The notes: generated by a model from the sequence alone, not told the origin. A stretch of DNA of 64,000 nucleotides from Sedimentimonas flavescens (GCF_019264375.1 NZ_JAHVAI010000008.1:95181-159180), one strand, 5' to 3'. Counted from the first letter of the stretch, positions 9,102 to 18,093 are shown. Numbers and translations are program-made.

Positions 9102-10355
9102 TCAGTTCTGCGGCTTATACCAGCTGTCGAGGCCAGCCTGCAGTTTCACGCCCAGCTCCTCGGGCGTCGAGGTGCCCTTGATCGCCGCCACCGAAGCGCC
9201 CCAGGTATCGTTCTCGAGGTTCGGGGTGCCGCGCGACAGGATCTGATAGGTCGAGCGGATGCTGCGTTCGCAGTCGTTGCGCCAGCCGACGAATTCCTTC
9301 GCAAGCGGATCGGACAGTTCGACCGGCGTATCCGACAGCGGGAAGAAGCCCGGCAGCGCGTTGCCGAAGATCTCGGCGAACTCGGGGCTGGCGACCCACG
9401 ACAGGAAGGCGCGTGCCGCCTCGGGGTTGGCGCTGGCGGCGTTCATGCCGATGCCGACGTCAGTGTGGTCCGAGATGTAGCAGGTATCGCCCGCAGCTTT
9501 CACCGGCGGCTTGAAGGCGCCCATCTCGAACTCGGCCTGGGCGTTGAAGCCCGAAATCTCCCACGAGCCCGCCGGATAGATCGCCGCGCGGCCAAGCGTG
9601 AACAGGTTCTGGCTGTCGGGATAGGTCTGCGCCTCGTAGCCGTCGCCGAGGTAGGGCGCCCATTTGGCCAGCGTCGCGTAGGGCTCGACCCACTGCGGAT
9701 CGGTCAGCTTCTGCTCGCCGCGGATCAGCGCCAGACGGCCCTCTTCACCCTTCCAGTAGTTCGGGCCGATGTTGTTATAGCCCATGGTCGCGGCTTCCCA
9801 CTGGTCGTTGGTGCCCATCGCCATCGGGATATAGCTGCCGTCTTCCTTGATCTTCTCGAGCGCCGCGAAGAACTCCTCTTCGGTCACGGGCACTTCGATG
9901 CCCAGTTCGGCGAAGGCGTCCTTGTTGTAGATGAATCCGTGGATGACCGAGGCCATCGGCACGCAGAAGGTGGCCGCGCCGTCATCGGTCTGCCAGGCGG
10001 CTTTCGCCACGTCAGAGAAGTTCGACATCGCGTCAAGATCGCTCAGGTCGGTCAGGTGCCCGGCCTGATAGAGCGCCAGCGACGCGTCGAACGGGCGGCA
10101 GGTGATCAGATCGCCAGCCGAACCCGCATCGAGCTTGGAGTTCAGAACCGCATTGTAATCCGCGGGGGCGGTCGGCGTGAACTGGACCTTGATGCCGGGA
10201 TGCTTGGCCTCGAAGGCGGGGATGATCTTGTCCTGCCACAGCGCGAGGTCATCGTTGCGCCAGCTCTCGATGGTCAGAGCGGCATCCTGTGCCTGCGCGC
10301 CGGTCGCAACCAGAGCGGTGCTGAGCAGCGCCATCTTGAGATAGGTATGTTTCAT
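9102..10355 (-). CDS. ABC extracellular sugar-binding protein
   Basis: This 417-residue periplasmic solute-binding protein of the MalE/UgpB-like family 1 has a Sec signal peptide at residues 1-22 (hydrophobic ALLSTALVATGAQA, cleavage after AQA). The mature part shows family features such as WRNDDLALWQDKIIPAFEAKHPGI, EELF-type helix and SHTDVGIGMN. It captures the substrate and hands it to the permeases. An AGGAGAA ribosome site precedes the ATG, 30 bp after murQ. Substrate prediction (GlcNAc, MurNAc or chito-oligomers) comes from the catabolic neighbours, not from binding residues. Confidence 0.92.
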   Translation of the reverse strand: MKHTYLKMALLSTALVATGAQAQDAALTIESWRNDDLALWQDKIIPAFEAKHPGIKVQFTPTAPADYNAVLNSKLDAGSAGDLITCRPFDASLALYQAGHLTDLSDLDAMSNFSDVAKAAWQTDDGAATFCVPMASVIHGFIYNKDAFAELGIEVPVTEEEFFAALEKIKEDGSYIPMAMGTNDQWEAATMGYNNIGPNYWKGEEGRLALIRGEQKLTDPQWVEPYATLAKWAPYLGDGYEAQTYPDSQNLFTLGRAAIYPAGSWEISGFNAQAEFEMGAFKPPVKAAGDTCYISDHTDVGIGMNAASANPEAARAFLSWVASPEFAEIFGNALPGFFPLSDTPVELSDPLAKEFVGWRNDCERSIRSTYQILSRGTPNLENDTWGASVAAIKGTSTPEELGVKLQAGLDSWYKPQN

Positions 10356-10385
10356 ATCGTTATTCTCCTGTTTGGACGAGTTTGT

Positions 10386-11273
10386 TCAGCGAAGCCGCGC
10401 CAGCGCGACCCGCAGATTTCCGTTGGTCTGTTCGAGAAGGTCTTGCGCCTCGGCGGGCGAAATGCCCCCCGCGGCAATCAGTGTTGCGGGCTTGACCGCG
10501 CCCTGTGCGGCATCAAGCGCCGCCTCGGCCACCTGCGGATCGACATGCGCCGCCTGCGCGACGATACCGGCCGCACGCGCCCGAAGCTTGATGTTATCGG
10601 CGCGCAGATTGACCATCATCCCGTCGTAGACATGGCCGAGTTCGAGCGCCATCAGCGTCGAAAGCATGTTGAGCGCGATCTTCTGCGCGGTCCCCGCCCC
10701 CATCCGGGTCGAGCCCGAAAGCACCTCCGGCGGCGTGGGTAGCAAGATCGCGTGATGCGCCAGATTCAAGAGCGGCGTATCGCCGTTATTCGCGATCCCG
10801 ACCACCGCTGCACCCCGCGCCCGGGCGATCTCAGCCGCCGCAACCGTGTAGGGGGTCGTACCGCTGGCAGAGACAGCGATCACCGTGTCGCACGGCCCCA
10901 GATCCGCCAGCGCGAGGGCCAGCCCCTCGGTGTCATCCTCGGTGCCGCCGGGCATCTCAACCCCGGTCGGCAAACCACCCGCCATATGAATGCGCAGCTG
11001 TTCGGAGGGGATCGAAAAGGTTCCACCAAGCTCCTGCGCATCTGCGGCAGCCATAAGCCCCGAGGAGCCGGCCGCGATATAATGCAGCCGCGCACCAGCC
11101 CCGATCGAAGCAGCCATCGCGGTAGCGCCCGACACGATCTGCGGCAGCGCCGCGCGAACCGCTACAGCGGCCGCGATCTGACCTTCGACCAGAAGCGCCG
11201 CAACTTCGGCAGGCAGCTTCTGATCCAACCCAACCGCATCGCGGTGCAAGCCCTCTGTCACGTGTCTTTTCAC
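10386..11273 (-). CDS. murQ: N-acetylmuramic acid 6-phosphate etherase MurQ
   Basis: This 295-residue SIS-fold enzyme cleaves the lactyl ether of MurNAc-6-phosphate to GlcNAc-6-phosphate and D-lactate. Evidence is the family signature GSTRMGAGTAQKIALNMLST (about residues 187-206), the sugar-phosphate loop AAGSSGLMAAADAQELGGT, and GGTEDDTEGLALA, where the catalytic Glu is expected. The GTG start is preceded by a G-rich Shine-Dalgarno (GAGGGGGG). It is the first gene of the leftward operon. It feeds the deacetylase and deaminase encoded divergently, linking the locus to peptidoglycan sugar use. Confidence 0.92.
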   Translation of the reverse strand: MKRHVTEGLHRDAVGLDQKLPAEVAALLVEGQIAAAVAVRAALPQIVSGATAMAASIGAGARLHYIAAGSSGLMAAADAQELGGTFSIPSEQLRIHMAGGLPTGVEMPGGTEDDTEGLALALADLGPCDTVIAVSASGTTPYTVAAAEIARARGAAVVGIANNGDTPLLNLAHHAILLPTPPEVLSGSTRMGAGTAQKIALNMLSTLMALELGHVYDGMMVNLRADNIKLRARAAGIVAQAAHVDPQVAEAALDAAQGAVKPATLIAAGGISPAEAQDLLEQTNGNLRVALARLR

Positions 11274-11300
11274 CTGATTCCCCCCTCAAGCTCCAACAAG

Positions 11301-11423
11301 AATACCTATATAATACCTTTTGTCCAGCATTTCGTTAGCGGTTCTGGATAGGTTTGTTTTATCGCAAAGATTCCACGTCATTGGTTCTCTTTTTTCTTCC
11401 ATTATCTCGTAAGGTATTATAAT
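11301..11423. promoter_or_regulatory. Divergent murQ/kinase promoters with matching operators
   Basis: An 11-bp sequence AAGGTATTATA occurs in inverted orientation at both ends of the intergenic region (minus strand 11310-11320; plus strand 11411-11421). Each copy is followed by a second GGT two to three bases on. The right copy contains a perfect -10 hexamer TATAAT (11418-11423) just 9 bp before the kinase ATG, implying a nearly leaderless transcript. The sites overlap both promoters and are the best candidates for binding by the GntR regulator encoded at 12307. Confidence 0.6.
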
Positions 11424-11432
11424 GGTCTTCTC

Positions 11433-12320
11433 ATGAGCGATTCATTGAACAATGCGATCATCGCCATTGATGGCGGAGGAACCCGGTGCCGGGTGGCACT
11501 GGACGATGGCCGCCTGACGCGCGCGATCGAAACTGGTTCGGCCAATGTCTCGACCGATTTCGATGGTGCGGTTGCGCAGATGATCGAGGGCATGAACCTC
11601 CTGGCGCGCAAGGTCGACCTTCCGGTACAGGCACTTTGGAGCCTTCCGGCATTTGTCGGCCTCGCGGGGGTTACCGGGGCGGAGATGCGCGCACGGCTAT
11701 GCGCAGCGCTGCCCTTTACCGCCGTGCGCGTCGAAGATGACCGCCCCGCCGCACTGCGCGGTGCGCTCGGAGATCGCGATGGCGTGGTCGCACATTGCGG
11801 AACAGGTTCGTTTTTCGCCGCGCAGATCCGGGGCGTGATGCGCCTTGCCGGTGGCTGGGGGCCAGTGCTCGGGGATCGTGCCTCGGCGCAGTGGGTCGGG
11901 CGCGAAGCCCTGCGCGCGACCCTTGATTGCGTCGATGATCTGCAGGAATGTACGCCGCTCGCAAACCGTCTGCTGTCCGAGATGGGCGGCAGCCCCGGAA
12001 TTGTGCGGTTTGCCAGCCGCGCGCGCCCCGTGGACTTCGGCGCGCTGGCGCCTTTGGTTACCGATTACGCCGGAAAAGGCGATGCACTTGCGCTTGGGGT
12101 CATGGCAACGGGCGCATCCGAGATTGCAGCACTTATTCCGCAAATGGGTTGGGTTCCGGGTCAGGCGATCTGCCTGACCGGCGGCATCGGCCCCCACTTC
12201 ATGCAATTCCTGCCCGCTGCCATGCTGGCCGATGTGGCAGCCCCGCAAGGCTCCCCGCTTGATGGCGCCCTGACGTTGGCGCGCGAATTTGCCAAGGAGA
12301 TCGCCCATGAACGCAGCTGA
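11433..12320 (+). CDS. BadF/BadG-type N-acetylglucosamine kinase
   Basis: This 295-residue ASKHA-fold kinase has phosphate-1 motif AIDGGGTRCRVAL (residues 9-21), phosphate-2 HCGTGSFFA (about 113-121), GGWGPVLGDRASAQWVGREA, and adenosine motif CLTGGIGPHF. The BadF/BcrA family includes eukaryotic-type GlcNAc kinases. It would phosphorylate the imported sugar to GlcNAc-6-P or MurNAc-6-P, substrates of MurQ and NagA. It heads the rightward operon and overlaps the GntR gene by 14 bp. Which amino sugar it prefers cannot be read from the sequence. Confidence 0.85.
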   Translation: MSDSLNNAIIAIDGGGTRCRVALDDGRLTRAIETGSANVSTDFDGAVAQMIEGMNLLARKVDLPVQALWSLPAFVGLAGVTGAEMRARLCAALPFTAVRVEDDRPAALRGALGDRDGVVAHCGTGSFFAAQIRGVMRLAGGWGPVLGDRASAQWVGREALRATLDCVDDLQECTPLANRLLSEMGGSPGIVRFASRARPVDFGALAPLVTDYAGKGDALALGVMATGASEIAALIPQMGWVPGQAICLTGGIGPHFMQFLPAAMLADVAAPQGSPLDGALTLAREFAKEIAHERS

Positions 12321-13056
12321 GTTTCTACGCCCGGAAAACTGGCTCGGCTCTAGCGAGGGTCCGCGCTATGTGCAGCTACGCCGCAGGCTAATCGAGGGTA
12401 TCGAGACCGGCGCGCTGCCGCCCAACTCATCGTTGCCGCCCGAGCGCGAAATCGCAGAACTGACCGAGCTTTCGCGCGTAACCGTCCGCAAGGCTATTCA
12501 GGGGTTGGTGCGAGAAGGCCTTATCGAACAAAGGCAAGGCTCGGGTTCCTTCGTGCGCGAACCGGTCACCAGGCTGGAACAGTCGCTCTCGCATCTGACC
12601 TCGTTCACCGAGGACATGGCGCAGCGCGGGATGCAGACCACTTCGACCTGGCTTGAACGCGGCGTCTTCATGGCCTCGCCCGAAGAAATCGCGGCCTTCG
12701 GTCTGAATGCAGGCGAGAATGTCGCGCGCATCTACCGGCTACGCGAGGCGGGTGGGCGCCCGATGGCGCTGGAGCGTGCGGCGCTGCCGCTCGACATCCT
12801 GCCCAACCCGATCGAGGTGACGACGTCGCTATACGAAGTGCTCGAACGGAAGGGCAACCGTCCCGTTCGGGCGGTGCAGAAGATCTCGGCCATCAACCTC
12901 GAGGCGCGCGAGGCCGCCTTGCTGGGGGTCGCCGAGGGGGCTGCGGGCCTCAGCATCGCCCGCACATCCTACCTTGCGACCGGTCGGGTCGCGGAACTGA
13001 CCCATTCGCTATATCGCGGTGACGCTTACGACTTCGTGGCCGAACTGCGCCTTTGA
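12307..13056 (+). CDS. GntR-family (HutC/NagR type) regulator
   Basis: This 249-residue regulator has an N-terminal winged helix at about residues 20-85 (LPPEREIAELTELSRVTVRK, QGSGSFV) and a C-terminal UTRA ligand domain. The architecture is that of NagR/YvoA and FrlR, which sense amino-sugar phosphates such as GlcN-6-P. The ATG at 12307 is chosen because CCAAGGAGA lies just upstream; a longer frame exists but lacks such a site. Its position inside the catabolic operon and the twin operators at 11310 and 11411 suggest local repression relieved by a pathway intermediate. Confidence 0.88.
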   Translation: MNAAEFLRPENWLGSSEGPRYVQLRRRLIEGIETGALPPNSSLPPEREIAELTELSRVTVRKAIQGLVREGLIEQRQGSGSFVREPVTRLEQSLSHLTSFTEDMAQRGMQTTSTWLERGVFMASPEEIAAFGLNAGENVARIYRLREAGGRPMALERAALPLDILPNPIEVTTSLYEVLERKGNRPVRAVQKISAINLEAREAALLGVAEGAAGLSIARTSYLATGRVAELTHSLYRGDAYDFVAELRL

Positions 13057-13076
13057 CAAGGAAAGGCTGCCAGACC

Positions 13077-14105
13077 ATGTCCATTACCAACACCCTGATG
13101 CGTCAGGAGATCCTCGAGATCCCTGCCGCAGTCGACCGGCTTTTGACCAACGGCGCGCAAGAGATCGCCGCGACCGCCGCCAAGGCGCGCGAACTCGATC
13201 CGCGGTTTCTTGTGTCGGTGGCGCGCGGATCGTCCGACCACGCATGCTCTTACCTGAAATACGCAAGCGAGCTGCTGCTGCGGCGGCCGATGGCCTCGGT
13301 CGGGCCGTCGGTGACCTCGATCTACGGAGCCGATCTGGAGGCCGCCAGGGCGTTGTGCATCTCGATCTCGCAATCTGGCCAAAGCCCCGACATCGTGCGT
13401 ATGACCGAGTCGTTGCGTCGCTCGGGCGCACTGACGGTTGCGATCACCAATAACCCGGCCTCGCGTCTGGCAGAGGCCGCCGAGGCCACGCTGCCAATTC
13501 ATGCGGGCCCCGAAATCAGCGTAGCCGCCACCAAGACCTTCGTGACCTCTGTCGTGGCGGGCCTGTGGCTGCTGGCCGCAATCAAGGACGACCGTGAACT
13601 GCTTGCCGCAATTCACGCCCTGCCCCGCCATCTTGAGGCGGCGACCGGCTGCGACTGGTCAGCCGCAGCGGACGCAATCGACGGGCGGTCGTTGTTCACC
13701 CTTGGTCGCGGGCCGTCGCTGGCGATCTCGAACGAGGCGGCGCTGAAATTCAAGGAAACCTGCCTGATCCACGCCGAAAGCTATTCCTCGGCAGAGGTGC
13801 TGCACGGCCCGGTTTCCATCGTCGAGCAGGGTTTCCCCGTGATCGCCTTCGCGGCACGCGATGCGGCCGAGGAAACACTGGCTGCAACCGCGGATGAAAT
13901 GGCTGCGAAAGGGGCAAAGGTATTTGCCACCACCGACCGTGTAGAGCGCGCCACGCGCCTGCCGCATGTGCGTACCGAACACTGGATGACCGATCCGGTG
14001 GCTGCGATCGTTTCCTTCTACGGCATGGTTGAGGCTGTCGCGGTGCGCCGTGGTATCGACCCTGACAAACCGCGCCATCTGAACAAGGTGACGGAGACGG
14101 TATGA
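13077..14105 (+). CDS. SIS-domain glucosamine-6-phosphate deaminase (NagB-II type)
   Basis: This 342-residue protein has two SIS domains as in the isomerase half of GlmS but no glutaminase domain. First-domain motifs are SVARGSSDHA and SISQSGQSPDIV. Second-domain motifs are TLGRGPSLAISNEAALKFKE and AEVLHGPVSIV. Such stand-alone proteins act as NagB-II deaminases, converting GlcN-6-P to fructose-6-P and ammonia. The ATG at 13077 follows AAGGAAAGG and lies 20 bp after the GntR stop. It overlaps nagA by 4 bp, consistent with consecutive steps. An AgaS-type ketose isomerase is the alternative. Confidence 0.88.
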   Translation: MSITNTLMRQEILEIPAAVDRLLTNGAQEIAATAAKARELDPRFLVSVARGSSDHACSYLKYASELLLRRPMASVGPSVTSIYGADLEAARALCISISQSGQSPDIVRMTESLRRSGALTVAITNNPASRLAEAAEATLPIHAGPEISVAATKTFVTSVVAGLWLLAAIKDDRELLAAIHALPRHLEAATGCDWSAAADAIDGRSLFTLGRGPSLAISNEAALKFKETCLIHAESYSSAEVLHGPVSIVEQGFPVIAFAARDAAEETLAATADEMAAKGAKVFATTDRVERATRLPHVRTEHWMTDPVAAIVSFYGMVEAVAVRRGIDPDKPRHLNKVTETV

Positions 14106-15241
14106 CCCAGCAAACCCTGACGTTCCTGAACGGACCGATCTTCGATGGCCTACAGTTGCGCGCGGGCCTTGCCGCGCGTTTCGAGGGTGGCAAACTCGCC
14201 GCTCTGGGCCCGGAGAATGTGATCGGACGCGCCGGCAAGATCGTGGATCTCGCGGGCGACATTCTCGGCCCTGGCTACGTTGATTTGCAGGTGAATGGCG
14301 GCGACGGGGTGATGTTCAACGACGATCCCTCGGTCTCCACACTGCGCCGGATCGCGGGCGCTCACCACCGCCTCGGGGTCGCAGCCCTGCTGCCCACGCT
14401 GATCACCGACACGCGCGAAAAGACGCAAGCGGCCATCGCAGCGGCAATAGAGGCCGTGCGCGAAGCCGTTCCGGGCATTGCCGGGCTGCACCTTGAAGGT
14501 CCGCATCTGTCGCTGGCGCGTAAAGGCGCGCATGACCCGGCCCTTATCCGCCCGATGGACGATGAGGATCTGGCGATGCTGCTTGCCGCGGCGGCGGAGC
14601 TCCCGGTGCTCAAGATCACGATTGCGCCCGAGAACGTGACGCTTGAGCAGGTTCAAACCCTCGCCCGCGCAGGTGTGCTTGTTTCCCTCGGCCATAGCGA
14701 CGCGAATTTTGACACCTGCCAAGCTTATTTCGCGGCCGGGGCGCGATGTGTCACGCATCTTTTCAACGCCATGAGCCAACTGGGCAATCGCAACCCGGGA
14801 TTGGTCGGCGCGACGCTGGCCAATGGCGCGGTCTCTGCCGGGTTGATTGCCGATGGCATTCATGTGCACCCGCAATCGCTCCGCGCCGCCTGGGCCGCGA
14901 AAACCGGGCCGGGACGGCTGTTCCTTGTCAGCGACGCCATGGCCGTGGCGGGTAGCGATGCAACCCAGTTCACGCTGGAAGGCCGATTGATCCGACGCGA
15001 GGGCGGCCGCCTGACGCTTGAAGACGGCACACTGGCCGGAGCCGATCTCGACCTGACAACCGCGATCCGCGTGCTGGTCAACGACGTCGGCGTAGGCCTG
15101 CCAGAAGCCCTGCGCGCGGCCACCTCGGCACCTGCCGCAATCATTGGCCAAACGAACCGGGGGCAATTGGCGATCGGGTGCAAGCTGGATAGCGTAATCC
15201 GGATCGATGCGCTGCTCGGCACGGTCGCCCAGGCCGGGTGA
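14102..15241 (+). CDS. nagA: N-acetylglucosamine-6-phosphate deacetylase NagA
   Basis: This 379-residue amidohydrolase removes acetate from GlcNAc-6-P. Family landmarks include the metal site HLEGPH (about residues 129-134), GHSDAN (197-202), THLFNAM (219-225), substrate segment LIADGIHVHP and catalytic Asp in LVSDAMAVAG. It overlaps the deaminase gene (ATGA) and is the last gene of the rightward operon. With the importer, kinase, MurQ and deaminase it completes a pathway from GlcNAc or MurNAc to fructose-6-phosphate. Confidence 0.93.
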   Translation: MTQQTLTFLNGPIFDGLQLRAGLAARFEGGKLAALGPENVIGRAGKIVDLAGDILGPGYVDLQVNGGDGVMFNDDPSVSTLRRIAGAHHRLGVAALLPTLITDTREKTQAAIAAAIEAVREAVPGIAGLHLEGPHLSLARKGAHDPALIRPMDDEDLAMLLAAAAELPVLKITIAPENVTLEQVQTLARAGVLVSLGHSDANFDTCQAYFAAGARCVTHLFNAMSQLGNRNPGLVGATLANGAVSAGLIADGIHVHPQSLRAAWAAKTGPGRLFLVSDAMAVAGSDATQFTLEGRLIRREGGRLTLEDGTLAGADLDLTTAIRVLVNDVGVGLPEALRAATSAPAAIIGQTNRGQLAIGCKLDSVIRIDALLGTVAQAG

Positions 15242-15334
15242 GCACCAACTGCCGCAGTAACAATGCCGGTCTGGCACACGAAACAGCGCGCTTGAGCTTA
15301 CCAACGCCCCGCATAGCGCCCGCCCGGCACCAGA

Positions 15335-15484
15335 TCACCGGGCGGCGAGCAATCCTTGCATGTCGATCTCGGGCAGATCCTCGACACTCCGAAGCAGCAG
15401 CGAAAACCGGATATACAGCATCACCACCAAACGGATGATCTCAGGGCCAATTTTGAACCATTTGAAAGGACTGGGTTTAGTCAC
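15335..15484 (-). pseudogene. IS6/IS240-family transposase, 5' remnant
   Basis: Read from 15484 leftward, a GTG-started frame encodes TKPSPFKWFKIGPEIIRLVV and then a further run through SVEDL, close to the conserved N-terminus of IS6-family transposases. The frame then leaves the family and stops at 15335, so only about 45 residues survive. A 7-bp stem (15321-15344) straddles the broken end. The fragment fills part of the 350-bp gap after nagA and marks the start of the mobile-DNA zone. Confidence 0.7.
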
Positions 15485-15598
15485 GAGGAAACGCTAGCCG
15501 GCGCCCTGCCCGCCGCTCAAGCCAGCTTTGTCTGACAAGACGTTCCCAAGAACTCGGGGGCTTGTTTCGGCACGGACCACTGCGAAGGTTCTTGTCGG

Positions 15599-16425
15599 TC
15601 AGCCGTTGCTTTGTGGCGAGTGTTGGTCTCGAACCTCCGTGGGTGTCTTCCCAGTCCATCTCTTGAACGCCCTGTCGAAGGTAGTCACATCGGAAAATCC
15701 GACCTCACAGGCGATCTCGGCGTGCTCGTGTATGACAGAAGATCAAGGGCGACTGCCCGCCGCACATCTTCTTTCAGCTCTGGGAAGGATGTTCGATTTG
15801 CCGGGGGAATGCGCTGCACACGACGTGGATGCAGGCCGACGAGGTCGGCGAAACGCGGCAGGGAGAACTCGACATGATCGATATTGTTCTCAAGCATAGA
15901 CCGAAAATGCACAAGCATCGCATCGCCTTCTTCATCGCCGGTTTCTGCTCGTTGCTCGTCGCTATCCCGCCAGCCCAGTGAGAACGGAGCCCACAGCCAA
16001 TCCGGAGGATAGCTAATCCTCAGTCCGTTGATGGGGGACTTCAGCAGGCTTCGTTTCGGAAGGAAATCCTTGCCCCCCCCGTCGATGACCGGCGCGATCA
16101 CGACAATACGCGTGGGATCGAAAACGTCCTTTAGGCCGCGTTTGAACAGCGTCACATAGAAGGCGACACCCACCGTATCCACCTTGGTCGTGGCCCCGCG
16201 CAGATTCATTGTGCGCCGAACCTCGAAGCTGACCGCACTGGACGATACATCCAACCGGTAGCGCACACTGTCCATCTGCCTCGCGATTTCCACCACCAGC
16301 CTAGACAGGAAACCTCCGAAGGTCGCGGCGTTGATGGCAGCATCCCGAATCTTCGGAGTTCCCGGATTGGCGACCTTGATGGCGAGCTTGGCCCCGAAAT
16401 AGGGATCGCCCACCTCGTTCGCCAT
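15599..16425 (-). pseudogene. AraC-family regulator, frameshifted and cut off by an IS
   Basis: The main frame starting near 16425 (MANEVGDPYF) encodes an AraC-binding-like middle domain and the first half of a C-terminal AraC helix-turn-helix (LHPRRVQRI). It then leaves frame near 15700. A different frame continues with CEVGFSDVTTFDRAFKRWTG and stops at 15599, so one base has been lost or gained. The end of an IS5-family element lies 14 bp upstream of the ATG, removing the promoter and perhaps more N-terminus. A paralogue at 18094-18885 is about half identical by eye. Probably inactive. Confidence 0.75.
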
Positions 16426-16438
16426 TTCAGACCCGCCC

Positions 16439-17487
16439 GGCGGTGTTGCACAAATTGGGAGAGGATTCATCTCGTGAATCCAACGTGGTAGCTGGGCGGC
16501 ATGAGCAGACCGACACCCGCGATCTACAAAACCACGAACTGGCCAGCGTACAATGAAGCGCTCAAGCGCCGAGGCTCGCTGACGATCTGGTTCGACCCCG
16601 AGATAAACTGGGATGCAGTGCCGAACGGCAAGCGCGGCCGACAGCAGACCTACAGCGACGCAGCCATCCAAACCTGCCTATCGATGAAGGTGCTGTTCGG
16701 CATGGCGCTCCGCCAGACGACCGGCTTCGTCGAGAGCCTACTGCGCCTGGTCGGCCTGGACTGGGCTGTGCCCGACTTCAGCACGCTATCCCGCAGGCAG
16801 AAGACCTTGGCGGTGAACATCCCCTACCGGGGCTCCAAGGGGCCGCTGCACCTGCTGATCGACAGCACGGGTATCAAGGTGGAGGGCGAAGGCGAGTGGC
16901 ACGCCCGCAAACATGGCGGTCCAAAACGGCGGGTCTGGCGTAAGATCCACCTCGGGATCGACGAACAAACGTTGGAAGTTCGGGCCGTCGAGATCACCGG
17001 AAGCCACATCGGTGATGCGCCGGTGCTGCCAGATCTGCTCGACCAGATCCCGGCGGACCAGAAGATCGGCAGCGTCACCGCCGACGGTGCCTACGACACC
17101 CGAAAATGCCATGATGCAATCGCCGATCGCGGCGCCCATGCCGTCATCCCGCCCCGCAAGAACGCGAAGCCATGGAAGGCGATCACTGCCGGCGCCGTGG
17201 TGCGCAACGAAGCGCTGCGGGCTTGCAAATACCTCGGCCGCGCTTTGTGGCGACGATGGAGTGGCTATCACCGTCGAAGCCGCGTCGAAACCAAGATGCA
17301 TTGCCTGAAGCTACTGGGACAGCGGTTGATGGCGCGGGACTTCGACCGCCAGGTCGCCGAACTCCAGGTCCGCATCGCTGTCCTGAACTGCTACACCGCC
17401 CTCGGAATACCCGTCACAAAGGTCGTAGGATAAGTCTGTCCGGGGAAAGGGGAAACTCGACCGTCAGCTGATTTGTGCAACACAGCC
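16439..17487 (+). mobile_element. IS5-family insertion sequence, intact
   Basis: About 1049 bp bounded by 17-bp terminal inverted repeats with one mismatch (GGCGGTGTTGCACAAAT at 16439-16455; the complement of GGCTGTGTTGCACAAAT at 17471-17487). It holds one full transposase gene. I see no clear target-site duplication. It inserted directly upstream of the AraC-type pseudogene and just left of the first tRNA-derived repeat. Confidence 0.9.
16501..17433 (+). CDS. IS5-family DDE transposase
   Basis: This 310-residue transposase shows the N-terminal RRGSLTIWFDPEINWDA segment of IS5-group proteins. The catalytic triad is visible: first Asp in LLIDSTGIKVEG, second in VTADGAYDTRK, and Glu in RRSRVETKMHCLKLLG. 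The terminal motif LQVRIAVLNCY is also typical. The gene fills the IS and is uninterrupted, so the element is potentially active. It catalyses cut-and-paste movement of the surrounding IS between its 17-bp inverted repeats. Confidence 0.93.
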   Translation: MSRPTPAIYKTTNWPAYNEALKRRGSLTIWFDPEINWDAVPNGKRGRQQTYSDAAIQTCLSMKVLFGMALRQTTGFVESLLRLVGLDWAVPDFSTLSRRQKTLAVNIPYRGSKGPLHLLIDSTGIKVEGEGEWHARKHGGPKRRVWRKIHLGIDEQTLEVRAVEITGSHIGDAPVLPDLLDQIPADQKIGSVTADGAYDTRKCHDAIADRGAHAVIPPRKNAKPWKAITAGAVVRNEALRACKYLGRALWRRWSGYHRRSRVETKMHCLKLLGQRLMARDFDRQVAELQVRIAVLNCYTALGIPVTKVVG

Positions 17488-17634
17488 CATGCTGACCGCC
17501 GCGAACGACCACTCCCCGGCCACAGCGCAGTTTTACCGATGCACGCGGCTTGGCGCTGGACGGCTTTCATTGCGATGTTCTTTACTCTGCACCGTAGCAC
17601 TTCCGTAGCACCGCCCTGCCAGGCAGAAACGGCG

Positions 17635-17654
17635 AAAGCCTCCCGGAGAAGGCT
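17635..17654 (-). terminator. Hairpin downstream of the first tRNA-derived repeat
   Basis: On the minus strand AGCCT pairs with AGGCT across an 8-nt loop and is followed by TTT. It sits about 20 bp beyond the tRNA 3'-end copy at 17674, where a tRNA gene would be expected to terminate. Weak alone, but the two other copies of the repeat show the same arrangement. Confidence 0.5.
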
Positions 17655-17673
17655 AAGCGCATGCAATCTATGT

Positions 17674-17694
17674 AAGATTTTGGTTGCGGGGGCT
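17674..17694 (-). repeat. att-like direct repeat copy 1 (tRNA-fMet 3' end)
   Basis: A 21-bp sequence identical to 20827-20847. Its core TGGTTGCGGGGG (17681-17692) equals the last 12 bp, including CCA, of the tRNA-fMet gene at 63924. It is followed by an inverted partial copy (CGCAACCA, 17695-17702, then AGAATCTT), making an imperfect palindrome of about 40 bp. Best read as a left attachment site of an integrated element. Confidence 0.7.
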
Positions 17695-17782
17695 CGCAAC
17701 CACAGAATCTTACCCAGACCACATTGCCAGCTATAATCATGTAGCCAGAAATCTCTAAACCACATCAGGCAAAATCAGCACC

Positions 17783-18093
17783 AGCCTGATAGGGGTTATA
17801 CAGATCTTTCTGCCCTTATCAGGCTCTGCGCGATCCCTTCCTTGCGGCATAACTCGGCGATGCTGTCGTCACCGCGAAGGCCTTCCAGCACGATGCGGAT
17901 CTTGTCCTCGGCCGAGAAATGGCGACGCGTATGCCGACGGATGTCTTTCACAACCCGCTCCGCAGGGGGCTTCACTGGCGATTTTGAATGGGAGGATTTG
18001 GGTTTCATCTTCGTTCCTTCGTCACTACGACGAAGCCCAAATCCTCCTTAAATCACAACCTCAAATCTGTGCCATAGGCGCTGACGGGGGACA
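17783..18093 (-). mobile_element. IS3-family remnant with truncated OrfA
   Basis: An orfA-like frame from 18008 to 17796 encodes the IS3-type N-terminal helix-turn-helix (HFSAEDKIRIVLEGLRGDDS, then IAELCRKEGIAQSL) and breaks off before the usual YYxW segment. Upstream, a TGTCCCCCGTCAGCGCC end lies at 18077-18093, the expected left inverted repeat. The broken side ends in a 13-bp inverted repeat with one mismatch (17783-17795 / 17813-17825). orfB is missing. The insertion removed the natural C-terminal end of the AraC-like gene beside it. Confidence 0.75.

Noticed and set aside
9024..10742. 572-residue plus-strand frame across the binding-protein gene
   Set aside because: It is antisense to a well-supported ABC binding protein and murQ, with Arg/Gly-rich composition typical of GC-rich shadow frames.
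15321..15344. Terminator for the nagA operon
   Set aside because: The 7-bp stem has no T-run in the sense direction and lies at the broken end of an IS6-family remnant.
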